Source: VGBK01 sp043810615
GTDB taxonomy: Bacteria > Actinomycetota > Acidimicrobiia > Spongiisociales > UBA11373
NCBI GenBank assembly: GCA_043810615.1
Contig: JBDROA010000092.1
Span: 3,517-67,516, forward strand
Length of the DNA stretch: 64,000 bases
Direction: 5' to 3'
Shown: in pieces, positions 8,024 to 16,424 of the stretch
Layout of the letters: every line of letters starts with the position of its first letter
How positions within the stretch are numbered: position 1 is the first letter of the stretch
Program-made: the position numbers and the translations under genes
Notes under the pieces: model-generated
Told to the model about the DNA's origin: nothing
What the model saw: the letters and a program-made list of their open reading frames with translations, nothing else
The model's database searches: none

Positions 8024-9214
8024 TCAGGGGACGACGCCGAGGTCTCGACCGACCCGGGCGAAGGCTTCGGCGCCCTGGGCCAGGTCGTCGTGACTGTGGG
8101 CTGCCGACACCATGACGCGGATGCGGGCCTTGCCCCGGGGCACTGTCGGGAAGCCGATGGCCTGGGCGAAGACAGCCTCCCGGTCGAAGAGGCGCCGCGA
8201 AACCTCCTGCGCCAGTGAGGCCTCGCCGAGCATGACCGGGGTGATGGGGGTAGTGCTCACCCCGATGTCGAACCCGGCCGACGCCATCATCCCCTTGAAG
8301 CGCCGTGCGTTGTCCCACAGTCGGTCCACCAGTTCGGTGGAGGCCGCGAGCAGGTCCACCGCAGCCACGCAGGCCGCCACGTCGGCCGGGGTGGCGGCCG
8401 AGGAGAACAGGAAGGGGCGGGCTCGCTGGCGCAGCCACTCGATGAGGGCGGCCGAACCGGCCACGTAGCCGCCCATGACCCCGAACGCCTTCGACATCGT
8501 ACCGACCTCGACGTCCACCCGGCCGTGAAGGCCGAAGTGGTCGACGATGCCCCGGCCCCCGCGCCCCAGCACCCCTTCGCCGTGGGCATCGTCCACCATC
8601 ACGAGGGCCTCGTGAGACTCGGCGACTGCCACGATGGCATCGAGAGGCGCGATGTCCCCGTCCATGGAAAAGACGCCGTCGCTGATGACCAGGAGGCGGC
8701 GCGCCCCGGCGGCGCGGGCTTCGGCCAGAGCGCGATCCAGATCGGCCGGATCGGCGTGGCGGTAGATGGAGCGGGCCGCCCGGGTCAGGCGCACCCCGTC
8801 CACGATGGAGGCGTGGTTCAGCTCGTCGGAGATCACCGCGTCCCCTTCCCCCACCAGGGCGGCGATCGTGCCCAGGTTGGCGACGAACCCCGATTGCAGG
8901 GAGATCGCCGCCGGGACGCCCTTGAACTCCGCCAGGCGCTCTTCGAGCTGGTCGTGGAGGGTCATGGTGCCGGCGATGGTGCGCACCGCTCCGGGACCCA
9001 CCCCGAATCGGTCCAGCGCGGCGTGGGCGGCGGCCACCAGTTTGGGGTGGTTGGCCAATCCCAGGTAGTTGTTGGAGCAGAAGTTGAGTACGCGACGGCC
9101 GTCCACGGTGAGCTGGGGCCCCTGGGGGCCGTCGCTGTGGCGGATCGTGGTGTACAAGCCCTGGGCGCGCAGGGCCTCCAGCTCGTCGGTGAGGTAGGCG
9201 GTGCGGTCGGGCAT
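8024..9214 (-). CDS. kbl: Glycine C-acetyltransferase (2-amino-3-ketobutyrate CoA ligase)
   Basis: PLP enzyme (396 residues) that cleaves 2-amino-3-ketobutyrate with CoA to glycine and acetyl-CoA, the second step of threonine degradation. Features: FCSNNYLGLANHP near the N-terminus, GTMTLHDQLEE, SLQSGFVANLG, the PLP aspartate region MVDDAHGEGVLG, and the Schiff-base lysine in GTMSKAFGVMGGY. Length and motifs fit the alpha-oxoamine synthase family, and the upstream tdh (2-nt gap) specifies Kbl over other family members. It starts at ATG 9214 and is the distal gene of a tdh-kbl operon. Confidence 0.95.
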   Translation of the reverse strand: MPDRTAYLTDELEALRAQGLYTTIRHSDGPQGPQLTVDGRRVLNFCSNNYLGLANHPKLVAAAHAALDRFGVGPGAVRTIAGTMTLHDQLEERLAEFKGVPAAISLQSGFVANLGTIAALVGEGDAVISDELNHASIVDGVRLTRAARSIYRHADPADLDRALAEARAAGARRLLVISDGVFSMDGDIAPLDAIVAVAESHEALVMVDDAHGEGVLGRGGRGIVDHFGLHGRVDVEVGTMSKAFGVMGGYVAGSAALIEWLRQRARPFLFSSAATPADVAACVAAVDLLAASTELVDRLWDNARRFKGMMASAGFDIGVSTTPITPVMLGEASLAQEVSRRLFDREAVFAQAIGFPTVPRGKARIRVMVSAAHSHDDLAQGAEAFARVGRDLGVVP

Positions 9215-9216
9215 CT

Positions 9217-10287
9217 TCACCTCGCGGCAGGGGTCAGGGTGCCGTCGGCGTCCGCCGGGTCGGGGAACATCACCACCTTGCCGCACGCGCCCGACGCCAT
9301 GAGGCCGAAGGCCGCAGCGAAGTCCTCGAGGGCGAAGCGGTGGGTGACCACGGGCGACAGGTCGACGGCGTGGGAGCGAAGCATGGCCCGCATCTGATAC
9401 CAGGTGGCCCACAGCCGGCGACCGACGATGCCGTGGACCGTGGCCCCCTTGAAGACGATGCGGTCGTCGAAGTCGAAGGAGATGGGGCGGGAGAAGATGC
9501 CGAGCAGGGCCGCCTCTCCGCCGGGCCGGAGGAGCCCGAAGCCCTGGTCGATGGCCGCGGCCACGCCGGACATCTCCAGCAGGACGTCGACCCCGTCGCC
9601 GTCGGTGGCGGCCATGACTCCGGCCTCGAGGTCTTGCCGGGCCGGGTTGAACACGGCTTCGGCTCCCATCGCCCGGGCCATGGCCAGGCGGTAGTCGCTG
9701 ACATCGGAGGCCAGGACCGAGCGGGCGCCCAGGGCGCGGGCAGCAGCGATGGCCATGACACCCACCGGGCCGCACCCTGTCACCAACACCTTGCGACCGG
9801 CGACCGCTGGAGTGGAGGCGGTGTGTACGGCGTTGCCGAAGTTCTCTTGCAGCGAGGCGATGGAGAGGGGCATGTTCGCCGGATCGGGCCAGCAGTTGAC
9901 CTCAGGGACGGCCACGAACTCGGCAAAGACCCCGTCGCGGTGGACACCGAGGATGCGGGTCTGAGGGCAAAGGTGGCCCTTCCCGGTGCGGCAGAGCAAG
10001 CAGGTCCCGCAGACGACGTGAGACTCCACCGAGACCAGCGTTCCGAACGGGGGCCCGGAGACGCCGTCGCCGTGGCCCACCACCACCCCGCACATCTCAT
10101 GGCCCACCACGAGCGGCGGCACGATGCGATCGGCGGCCCAGGGGTCCCAGTTGCGGATGTGCAGGTCGGTGCCGCAGATCGACGCCGCCTTCACCTGGAG
10201 GAGCACCTCGCCCCGCCCCGGCCGCGGCGCAGGCACCTCACACATCTCGAGACCGGGACCGGGGCCCGGCTTCACTACGGCCCGCAT
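9217..10287 (-). CDS. tdh: L-threonine 3-dehydrogenase
   Basis: Zinc-dependent medium-chain dehydrogenase (356 residues) oxidising L-threonine to 2-amino-3-ketobutyrate with NAD+. It shows the catalytic zinc site ASICGTDLHI and GHEMCG, the structural-zinc cysteines CGTCLLCRTGKGHLC and the Rossmann motif GCGPVGVMAI. kbl follows immediately, making threonine to glycine plus acetyl-CoA the likely role. ATG 10287 is preferred over an in-frame ATG at 10356 because the family starts at MRAVVK and because a -10 hexamer TAGGGT (complement of 10295-10300) sits exactly 7 nt before it, which fits a leaderless transcript. Confidence 0.93.
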   Translation of the reverse strand: MRAVVKPGPGPGLEMCEVPAPRPGRGEVLLQVKAASICGTDLHIRNWDPWAADRIVPPLVVGHEMCGVVVGHGDGVSGPPFGTLVSVESHVVCGTCLLCRTGKGHLCPQTRILGVHRDGVFAEFVAVPEVNCWPDPANMPLSIASLQENFGNAVHTASTPAVAGRKVLVTGCGPVGVMAIAAARALGARSVLASDVSDYRLAMARAMGAEAVFNPARQDLEAGVMAATDGDGVDVLLEMSGVAAAIDQGFGLLRPGGEAALLGIFSRPISFDFDDRIVFKGATVHGIVGRRLWATWYQMRAMLRSHAVDLSPVVTHRFALEDFAAAFGLMASGACGKVVMFPDPADADGTLTPAAR

Positions 10288-10379
10288 TGCCCGCACCCTA
10301 ACGGGAACGGGCCTGAGGTTGCACGTCGGAGCGGCGGGCGAGCGCCGGGCAAACACCGCGATCGGGCCATACTGGCGGC

Positions 10380-12017
10380 ATGCGTTGGCGCGTCTTGACC
10401 GCCGGGGCGACCCTGGCTCTTGCGGGCCTAGCCGTCGCGGTCCCGGCGACGGCGGCGCCGGCCGGAGGAGGGGCGATCGTGGTCCGCGCCCGGTTCGACG
10501 CCACCATGCCCGAGCGTTTCGGGCTCGATGCCGACGAGGACGGCCTGATCGACCTGCCGAACACCCCGGCCTACGTCCGCCCCGGCGGGGGCCTGCAGTG
10601 CGGCCCGGACTGCGGGCCGCTTTTCACCCTGCGCCTGGACGCCACAGAGAGCACGGCGACCATGGGCGGGGGGCCCCTGCCCTTGGCGTCCTACCGATGG
10701 GAAATCACCGGGCCGGCGGGGCGACGGGTGGTGCGCCGCGGGACGGACCCCCGTCTCGAGGTTCCGCTGCCCGAGGGCCGCTACCGGGTCGCTCTGGAGG
10801 TCGAAGCCGCTCTGCCCTGGGGCAGTGCGCGGGGCCGGTCGGTCCGCGAGATCGTGGTGGAGGACCTGCTGGTCGTGGCCATCGGGGACTCCTACGCCGG
10901 CGGAGAGGGGAACCCGGAGCGACCCCGCAGCGAGGGCGATGTCCCCGCGGCATGGGCCGATGCGCCCGGAGACCCCGCTACCGAGGCGGCCCATGCTGCC
11001 GCCCACCGCTCCACGGTGGCCTGGCCGGCCCTGGCCGCCCTGGCCCTGGAACGGGCCGATGCCGGGACTTCGGTGACCTTCGTGTCGGTGGCCGCGAGCT
11101 CGGCGCGGGTCGAGGCCGGCTTGCTGGGCCCCTAGTCCGGGGTGAGCCCGACGGGGCAGCTCGACCAGGTGGCGACGCTGACGGAGGGGCGGCGCATCGA
11201 TCTGCTGTTGGTTTCGGTAGGGGGGAACGACATCGGCTTCGCCCGGATTCTGTCCGGCCTGGTGGACGCCGATCGCCTGACCGACCCGCTGTGCTACGGC
11301 ACCGATCTGCAGAACATCTGGGAGGCGGCGCTCGACGGCGACTGGAACCGCGACTCCGGCCTCCACTTCGCCCTGCCCTGGGGACTGGGCTGCCGCCCGA
11401 CGCGGACTTGGGGGAATCCCGTGCTCCCCGGGCTGCGGGGGCTCCCGGCAGAGCTCGACCGCCTGGCGGCCGCGGTCGATCGCCTTGACGCGGCGGCGGT
11501 GTATCTGATGGAGTACCCCGATCCCACCGGGGCGGGGGCGGAGGACGGCGGCTGCGGCGAGATCGTGGGGGACGCGACGCCGCCGTTCCGCTTCCACGAG
11601 ATCAACCGGGCCGAGCAGGAGGAGGGGCTCGCGCGGGTGGTGCGGCCCCTCAACCGGATCCTGGCGGCGGCGGCGAGCCGCCACGGCTGGGGGTTCGTCG
11701 GGGGAGTGGCCGAGGGGTTCGCGGCCGGCCACGGGTACTGCGGCACTCGGCCGGCCTACTCGTCGGCGACCGGGGAGCCGACGGGCTCCCCGGCATCGGG
11801 AGCGGGCGGCACAAGGTCGTGGTACCGGCATCCGGCCGGCCTCGAGGCAGCGCAGGCTCTCACGGGCGAGGGGGTGGGCTGGTATCGCACCGCGACACAA
11901 TCGGTCGTGCTCCAGGGGCCGGGCACTGCCTGGGACACGGCCGGCACGATGCACCCCAACGAGCTCGGGCACCTCGCCATGGCCCGCTCCCTGCTGGCGG
12001 CGCTGCCAGGAGACTAG
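10380..12017 (+). pseudogene. Secreted SGNH/GDSL hydrolase interrupted by an in-frame TAG
   Basis: Two ORFs in the same frame, 10380-11135 and 11142-12017, together make one SGNH esterase/lipase of about 545 residues. The first half holds the signal peptide (LALAGLAVAVPATAA), a Cys-containing domain and the nucleophile block GDSYAGGEGN (Ser about 171). The second half holds block III VGGND (about 282) and the catalytic His in TMHPNELGH (about 525). Neither half alone has the full triad. They are separated by one TAG (11133-11135) where CAG would give Gln. It may be a real nonsense mutation, a sequence error or a readthrough site; TAG ends several other genes here, so recoding is unlikely. A weak -10 CATACT lies 6 nt before the ATG. 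Confidence 0.8.
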
Positions 12018-12086
12018 TCACCTGGATCCAGCGGAATGATCCCGCGGCTACTACGCGGAGTGGTAGGTTGGGGGTAGGTGACCGCC

Positions 12087-12113
12087 TAGAGTGGTAGCCA
12101 TTCGGGCAGAGGG
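12087..12113 (+). promoter_or_regulatory. -10 hexamer and ribosome site for the 12120 gene
   Basis: TAGAGT (12087-12092) would place transcription start near 12099, followed by CAGAGGGA (12106-12113), a ribosome binding site 6 nt before ATG 12120. No convincing -35. Confidence 0.4.
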
Positions 12114-12119
12114 ACCACA

Positions 12120-12737
12120 ATGACCGGAGCCGAGGGCCACAACGAGCGGTTCGGCAAGGTGCTGCGGATCACCGCGCTCGTCGCCACACTGGTCGCCCTG
12201 GCAGCCGTCATCGGTCCCCGGCTGGCCTCCTCGGGCGGCGGCGGCAGCACCGTGGCCACCGCTGCCGCCTGGGTCCCTGCCGAGGCCACACCAGCGGCGA
12301 CCCCCACCTGGCCGACGGTCCCGGCCGCGCGCCTCACCACCGCGCCACCCGTGACCACCACGACCGCACCGGCGGTGGTGTTCCCGGTGACGCCCGTCGA
12401 GGACGGCGGCGCCGTAGACCTGGCTCTCGCCGGAACGCACGCCGGCCGCTATGGGCCGGAGCGCGCCGGGTTCTTCGCCGGGGACACAATCGGCTGGCGC
12501 TTCCAGGTGACCAACAGCGGTGAGGAGTACCTGTGGGGGGTGTTCGTGTACCTGGAGTTGTACGGCCCGGTGACCTGCGCCTCCCGCCGCCTCGAGGTGG
12601 GGGCAAGCACCGAGTGTTGGGCCGAGACCAACGCCCTCGTCCCCACCAGCGGCGCCGAAGCCTGGGTCACGGCGTGGACCGAGGCGCGCATGGTCGGCGA
12701 TCGGTTGTCACATCGGGTCGGCACCGCCGTCGGCTGA
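12120..12737 (+). CDS. Membrane-anchored or secreted protein of unknown function
   Basis: Protein of 205 residues that I do not recognise. One N-terminal hydrophobic helix (about 17-37: ITALVATLVALAAVIG) follows a basic stretch, so the rest is outside the membrane. Then comes a Thr/Pro/Ala-rich linker (about 55-85, TTAPPVTTTTAP) and a beta-rich C-terminal domain (FFAGDTIGWRFQVTNSGEEYLWGVFVYLEL) with two cysteines that could form a disulfide. The fold resembles extracellular Ig-like domains (DUF11-like), which is tentative. Its last 30 nt overlap the end of the convergent MFS gene. Confidence 0.7.
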   Translation: MTGAEGHNERFGKVLRITALVATLVALAAVIGPRLASSGGGGSTVATAAAWVPAEATPAATPTWPTVPAARLTTAPPVTTTTAPAVVFPVTPVEDGGAVDLALAGTHAGRYGPERAGFFAGDTIGWRFQVTNSGEEYLWGVFVYLELYGPVTCASRRLEVGASTECWAETNALVPTSGAEAWVTAWTEARMVGDRLSHRVGTAVG

Positions 12738-14039
12738 GCCGCGGGTCGCCTCCGGTCGGTTCTCTCCGCCATTCCCGGCCTGACCGGTGATGTGCCACAG
12801 GCTGCCGGTGATCAGCGTCAGCGCCAGGGCCACGATCGCCGCGGCCGAAGCTAGGTAGACGACACCTACCCCAAAGGCCTCGGCGGCGGCGCCTCCGAGG
12901 ACGGCTCCCAGCGGCAACCCGGCCCAGGAGAGAGTGCGGGAGGCGGCGATCACCCGGCCCCGGAACTCGGGTGGGGGCAACTGCTGGCGCAGGGTGGTGA
13001 AGGTGACGTTGACGAAGGAGACACCGGTCACCGCCAGGCCGGCAGGGAAGATCGCGGCGACGGTGGACCAGACCGGCGAGAGGGCGGCGAAGGCCGGGGC
13101 CGCCACGGCCAGGGCGAGGAACCCGCCGCCCATCGCCAGGAGGCCGCAGACAAAGGCTCGGCCCAGGCCGAGGCGGCGCGCCACCGTGGGAGCAGCGATC
13201 ACCCCAAACGCGCCGAGCAGCGCATGGCCCCCGAAGAACCAGCCGATGAGGACGCCCTCGGTGATTCCGAGGTGTTCGCGACAGAAGAGGACGAGCAGGG
13301 CCTCCATGGGGACGAAGGCGAGGTTGCCCAGGGTCCCGGCCACGGTGGCGGCGCGCAGCGGGGGGAGGCCCCACAGGCAGGAGAGGCCGCGGCGGAAAGA
13401 GGCCAGCCATGGAGCGCGCTCCGGCTGCGGACGGGGCCGGATCTCCACCAGGACCAGCAGGGTCACTGCCGAGAGGGCGAAGGAGGCGGCGTCGAGGCCG
13501 AAGGCGACTGGGAAACCGCCGGTGGCGGCCAGGAAGCCCGCGAGGGGAGGGCCGAGCGTCCAGGCGAGGGTGCGCACGAACTGGAGGCGGGAGTTCACCA
13601 CCACCAGGGAGCGGTCGGTGGCGAGAGCCGGCATCCACGACTGCAGGCCGGAATCGAAGGTGACCGTCAGGCTGCCCACCAAGAAGGCGGCGACGAAGAC
13701 CATCCACACCTCGGTCGTGCCCGCCGCCGCCGCCAGGGCCAGAGCTACGAAAGCCCCCGCCCGGCCCAGGTCGGCGATGACGAGGATCCGTCGCACGGGG
13801 ACCCGGTCGAGGAGGACGCCCACGGCGAAGCCGAACAGCAGCGTGGGGAGGGTCTCGAGGGCCGTGGTGAGACCCAGGTCGAGGGCGGAGCCGGTGAGGT
13901 GGACGACGAACAGGGGCAGGGCCAGCAGGGCGACGTAGTCGCCGAAGAGGGAGGCGGACTGGCCGCCGAGGAGCCAGTAGAGGTTGCGGCGGGCGACGGC
14001 GCCTTCATCCGGGGAGGAACTTGGGCCACCGGCGGTCAT
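12708..14039 (-). CDS. MFS transporter
   Basis: Twelve-helix major facilitator protein (443 residues), probably a proton-driven drug or metabolite exporter in the cytoplasmic membrane. The N-terminal LLGGQSASLFGDYVALLALPLFVVHLTGSA is characteristic of the MFS_3/enterobactin-exporter group, and GVLLDRVPVRRIL is the loop 2-3 motif. ATG 14039 is chosen over an upstream in-frame ATG at 14222: the upstream stretch is low-complexity and non-hydrophobic, and a -10 TATCCT (complement of 14048-14053) lies 8 nt before ATG 14039. The 3' end overlaps the convergent secreted-protein gene by 30 nt. Confidence 0.88.
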   Translation of the reverse strand: MTAGGPSSSPDEGAVARRNLYWLLGGQSASLFGDYVALLALPLFVVHLTGSALDLGLTTALETLPTLLFGFAVGVLLDRVPVRRILVIADLGRAGAFVALALAAAAGTTEVWMVFVAAFLVGSLTVTFDSGLQSWMPALATDRSLVVVNSRLQFVRTLAWTLGPPLAGFLAATGGFPVAFGLDAASFALSAVTLLVLVEIRPRPQPERAPWLASFRRGLSCLWGLPPLRAATVAGTLGNLAFVPMEALLVLFCREHLGITEGVLIGWFFGGHALLGAFGVIAAPTVARRLGLGRAFVCGLLAMGGGFLALAVAAPAFAALSPVWSTVAAIFPAGLAVTGVSFVNVTFTTLRQQLPPPEFRGRVIAASRTLSWAGLPLGAVLGGAAAEAFGVGVVYLASAAAIVALALTLITGSLWHITGQAGNGGENRPEATRGSADGGADPM

Positions 14040-14215
14040 GGGGGCCGAGGATACCGGCCGGGGGGCCCGGGGCTGGTGAGCCCCCGCACCGGCGCTCGCG
14101 GAATGGCTCGCATGAGGTAGCCTTCCGATTGCGAGCGCGGCCTTCCCCCGGGGCGGGGGACGGCAAGGGTGACACGGGGCCGCAGGGGCGGTCCCCCCGG
14201 CCGAGAAGGGGCATC

Positions 14216-14509
14216 GTGGCAAAGGCGAAGGAACTCCCCGGACTGGTTTCCGAGTTTGTGGCTCTGGCGAAGGAGTACGTGCGTCAGCGCACCCTGGTGC
14301 CGGCCAAGGCGCTGGGCCGGACGGCCGGGCTCGGCTTCGCCGGGGCGTTCGTGTTCGCCCTCGCGGGCCTGTTCCTGGCGGTGGCCGGCATGCGGCTGAT
14401 CGTGGCCGCCTTGCCGGACGGCCAGATCTGGAGCGGCTTGGGGTACGTCCTGGCCGCGGTCGGGCTGCTGGCGGTCAGCGGAGTTGTGGCCTGGAGGGCA
14501 TCCAAATGA
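14216..14509 (+). CDS. Small membrane protein, holin-superfamily/phage-holin-like
   Basis: Protein of 97 residues with two transmembrane helices (GFAGAFVFALAGLFLAVAGMRL and GYVLAAVGLLAVSGVVAW) after a charged N-terminal helix. It resembles the actinobacterial holin-X-like membrane proteins, which in chromosomes are not lysis proteins but housekeeping membrane proteins of unknown role. Start GTG 14216 has GAGAAGGGG just upstream; an in-frame TTG at 14129 sits behind a TAGCCT hexamer and is an alternative. ATGA overlap with the next gene indicates co-translation. Confidence 0.7.
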   Translation: MAKAKELPGLVSEFVALAKEYVRQRTLVPAKALGRTAGLGFAGAFVFALAGLFLAVAGMRLIVAALPDGQIWSGLGYVLAAVGLLAVSGVVAWRASK

Positions 14510-14700
14510 CAGTGAAGAAGGCCGACCTCGAAGCCAAGTTGCGGGAGATCCAGGGAGTGGTCGACGAAACGGCCACGGCGATGCGCGGCGCGGTGGTGGT
14601 GACGATCGTGGTGGTGGTCGCCATCGCCCTCTTCTTCCTTCTCGGCAAGCGCAGGGGCAAGAAGGGCAGCGCCCGGGTCGAGGTATTCCGGCTCGGCTGA
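14506..14700 (+). CDS. Small single-pass membrane protein
   Basis: Sixty-four residues: a charged amphipathic helix (KKADLEAKLREIQGVVDET), one transmembrane helix (VVVTIVVVVAIALFFLL), then a basic tail (GKRRGKKGSAR). Function unknown. Its ATG overlaps the previous stop (ATGA), so the two small membrane proteins are probably made together and may interact. Confidence 0.75.
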   Translation: MTVKKADLEAKLREIQGVVDETATAMRGAVVVTIVVVVAIALFFLLGKRRGKKGSARVEVFRLG

Positions 14701-14760
14701 AGACGCGAGGGGCCGCTTGGCCCGCTGAGCCCGACGGCCGTCCCCGGCCGCCGGGCCCGA

Positions 14761-14979
14761 TCAGGTCCCAGCTTCCGACTCCTCGCCGGGATCGATCAGG
14801 CGAATCCGGAGGGCATCCCCCGGCCGCAGGGTGCGGGCATACAGCAGCCGGCGACGCGGCCCCCGCCGCCGCCGCAGCCACCCGACGACCAGGAGCGCCG
14901 TGCCCAGTCCGGCCAGGCCGGGGTTGCCGCGGCGCGCCCCGCCGGCCAGGGTGCGGGCTCCGGTGCGAAGCAGGTCCAT
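14761..14979 (-). CDS. Small basic membrane-associated protein
   Basis: Seventy-two residues with one short hydrophobic segment (GLAGLGTALLVVGWL) followed by RRRRGPRRR and a small beta-like domain. Not recognised. Support for a real gene: a -10 hexamer TAACAT (complement of 14986-14991) lies 6 nt before the ATG, the same leaderless layout as other genes here. It converges with the two small membrane-protein genes. Confidence 0.6.
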   Translation of the reverse strand: MDLLRTGARTLAGGARRGNPGLAGLGTALLVVGWLRRRRGPRRRLLYARTLRPGDALRIRLIDPGEESEAGT

Positions 14980-15080
14980 GCGGTGATGTTAGGGGGCGCG
15001 GATGGGATCGCCCCACAAGCGGGCTGCGGCCGTCGTCCGGCTTGCTCGCCCCTGGGCCGGGGAGGAGCCACGGACGGCGC

Positions 15081-15086
15081 CTAGAG
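15081..15086 (+). promoter_or_regulatory. -10 hexamer of a leaderless transcript
   Basis: TAGAGT ends 7 nt before the GTG at 15094, placing the transcription start at or next to the start codon. No clear -35. Confidence 0.45.
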
Positions 15087-15093
15087 TGGCACC

Positions 15094-15195
15094 GTGTTCC
15101 GCCATCGCGAGCGCATGGTCAAGATCCTGGGAGCGATCCTGGCGGTGATGCTGCTCCTGTCCTTCGCCCTTCCACTCCTTCTCGCCGGCAGGTGA
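15094..15195 (+). CDS. Leaderless mini-ORF, 33-residue membrane peptide, coupled to trmI
   Basis: GTG-initiated ORF of 33 codons: a basic N-terminus (FRHRERMVK) and a single hydrophobic helix (ILGAILAVMLLLSFALPLLL). It starts 7 nt after a TAGAGT hexamer without a ribosome binding site, and its TGA overlaps the GTG of trmI. It may be a genuine one-helix membrane protein, a coupling device that brings ribosomes to trmI, or both. Confidence 0.55.
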   Translation: MFRHRERMVKILGAILAVMLLLSFALPLLLAGR

Positions 15196-16028
15196 GCGAC
15201 GTCTTCCGCTCTGGGGAGGTTTGCCTGCTGGTCGACGGGCGGGGCCGCCACTACCTGGTGGACCTTGATCCGGCGGGCGTCTTCCAATACCACGTAGGCG
15301 TCCTGTCGCACCGCGAGATCATCGGGGCGGCCGAGGGGACCGTCCTGCGGTCTTCCGGCGAGGGGCGCCTGATCGCCCTGCGCCCCCGTTTGGCCGACTA
15401 CATCCTGCGCATGCGCCGGGGGGCCCAGGTGGTGTATCCCAAGGACATCGGCCCCATCCTGCACTGGGGGGACATCGGGGCCGGGATGACCGTGCTCGAA
15501 GCGGGGACGGGGTCGGGAGCCCTGACGATGGCCCTGGTTCGGGCGGTAGGGCCCGCCGGCCGGGTGATCAGCGTCGAAGAACGGCCCGACCACGCCGCCG
15601 GGGCCCGCGCCGCCATCGTGCGCTTCCTCGGGGAGATCCCCGCCAACCTGGACTTGCGGATCGGCAGGGTGGAGGAGGCGGTCGAGGAGGTGGCGCCGGA
15701 CCGCCTGGTACTCGACCTGCCGGAGCCATGGGAGGTCGTGGGCCCGGCGGTGGCCGGCCTCGCCGATGGGGGCGTCCTGACGGCCTACGTTCCCACGGTG
15801 CCCCAGGTACAGCACCTCCACGACGAACTGCGCCGGTCGCACCGCTTCCTGGACGCGTTCACTTTCGAGGTGCTGTTTCGCGAGTGGGTCGCGCAAGGCC
15901 GTTCGGTGCGGCCCGCCAGCCACATGGTCGGCCACACCGGGTTCGTCACCGTGGCCCGCAAGGTGGCCGCGGGCAGCGCGGCGGCCGACGAGCCCGATCC
16001 GGAAGACGGGGAGGGGCCCCGCGAGTAG
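15192..16028 (+). CDS. trmI: tRNA (adenine-58-N1)-methyltransferase
   Basis: Makes 1-methyladenosine at position 58 of the tRNA T-loop using S-adenosylmethionine; works as a tetramer in the cytoplasm. The N-terminal beta domain (VCLLVDGRGRHYLVDLDPAGVFQYHVG) and the YPKDIGPILHWGDIGAGM segment are typical of bacterial TrmI, followed by the SAM motif VLEAGTGSGALTMAL and the catalytic-loop region VLDLPEPW. 278 residues, the normal length. Position next to mpa is the usual actinobacterial arrangement. GTG 15192 overlaps the stop of the upstream mini-ORF. Confidence 0.95.
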   Translation: MSDVFRSGEVCLLVDGRGRHYLVDLDPAGVFQYHVGVLSHREIIGAAEGTVLRSSGEGRLIALRPRLADYILRMRRGAQVVYPKDIGPILHWGDIGAGMTVLEAGTGSGALTMALVRAVGPAGRVISVEERPDHAAGARAAIVRFLGEIPANLDLRIGRVEEAVEEVAPDRLVLDLPEPWEVVGPAVAGLADGGVLTAYVPTVPQVQHLHDELRRSHRFLDAFTFEVLFREWVAQGRSVRPASHMVGHTGFVTVARKVAAGSAAADEPDPEDGEGPRE

Positions 16029-16055
16029 CAGGGCCCCTCCTGAGACTCGGCCCGC

Positions 16056-16301
16056 CTACTCCTCGATGAAGATGCACTCGCCGGGGCACTCCTCGACGGA
16101 CTGGCGGGTGGCGTCCTCTGAGCCGGCGAGGACCTCGGCTTTGCCTTCGGCCCCCTGTGGGTTGCCCTTGGCGGCGGCGAAGAGCTTGTCGCCTTCGCGC
16201 ACGTAGGCCAGGCCGTCGTCCAGCAGGACGAAGACGTCGGGGGCGATTTCCTCGCACAAGCCGTCGCCGGTGCAGAGATCCTGGTCGATCCAGACCTTCA
16301 T
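16056..16301 (-). CDS. Ferredoxin, single cluster
   Basis: Small acidic electron carrier of 81 residues. Cluster ligands are C10 and C16 (DLCTGDGLCEE) and the CPGEC pair near the end (EECPGECIFIEE); the CX5C spacing instead of CX2CX2C suggests a [3Fe-4S] cluster, or a [4Fe-4S] cluster with a non-Cys ligand. A ferredoxin next to mpa is usual in actinobacteria, with no proven link to the proteasome; cytochrome P450 or oxidoreductase partners are typical. Leadered transcript: -10 TACAAT and an AGAGGGA ribosome site precede the ATG. Confidence 0.9.
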   Translation of the reverse strand: MKVWIDQDLCTGDGLCEEIAPDVFVLLDDGLAYVREGDKLFAAAKGNPQGAEGKAEVLAGSEDATRQSVEECPGECIFIEE

Positions 16302-16333
16302 CGTCTTCCCTCTGTTCGTTGGGGTCGGGAGGG

Positions 16334-16339
16334 ATTGTA
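16334..16339 (-). promoter_or_regulatory. -10 hexamer of the ferredoxin gene
   Basis: TACAAT on the minus strand, about 32 nt before the ATG, followed by AGAGGGA (complement of 16305-16311). It is divergent from the mpa promoter, with only 31 nt between the two -35 sides. No -35 is recognisable. Confidence 0.5.
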
Positions 16340-16370
16340 CCGAGCGGCGATGCTCCCCCGGCATATCGCC

Positions 16371-16399
16371 CTGAGAGAGCCGCGGGCCGGCCGTATACT
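16371..16399 (+). promoter_or_regulatory. Promoter of the proteasome operon
   Basis: -10 TATACT (16394-16399), 17-nt spacer, -35-like CTGAGA (16371-16376). Start expected near 16406, then the ribosome site GGGAGGGG (16415-16422) and GTG 16425. This fixes the mpa start downstream of the earlier in-frame start codons. Likely drives mpa-dop-pup-prcB-prcA. Confidence 0.65.
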
Positions 16400-16424
16400 C
16401 TCCGCCGGCCGACCGGGAGGGGCC

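Noticed and set aside
11133..11135. TAG as a pyrrolysine or readthrough codon
   Set aside because: TAG terminates several ordinary genes here (prcA, trmI, cmk, der, gcvH, the FtsX permease, pafC), and no suppressor-type tRNA is seen in the window.
14216..14509. Holin-like protein as part of a prophage lysis cassette
   Set aside because: No endolysin or structural phage genes nearby; actinobacterial holin-X-like proteins are common chromosomal membrane proteins.
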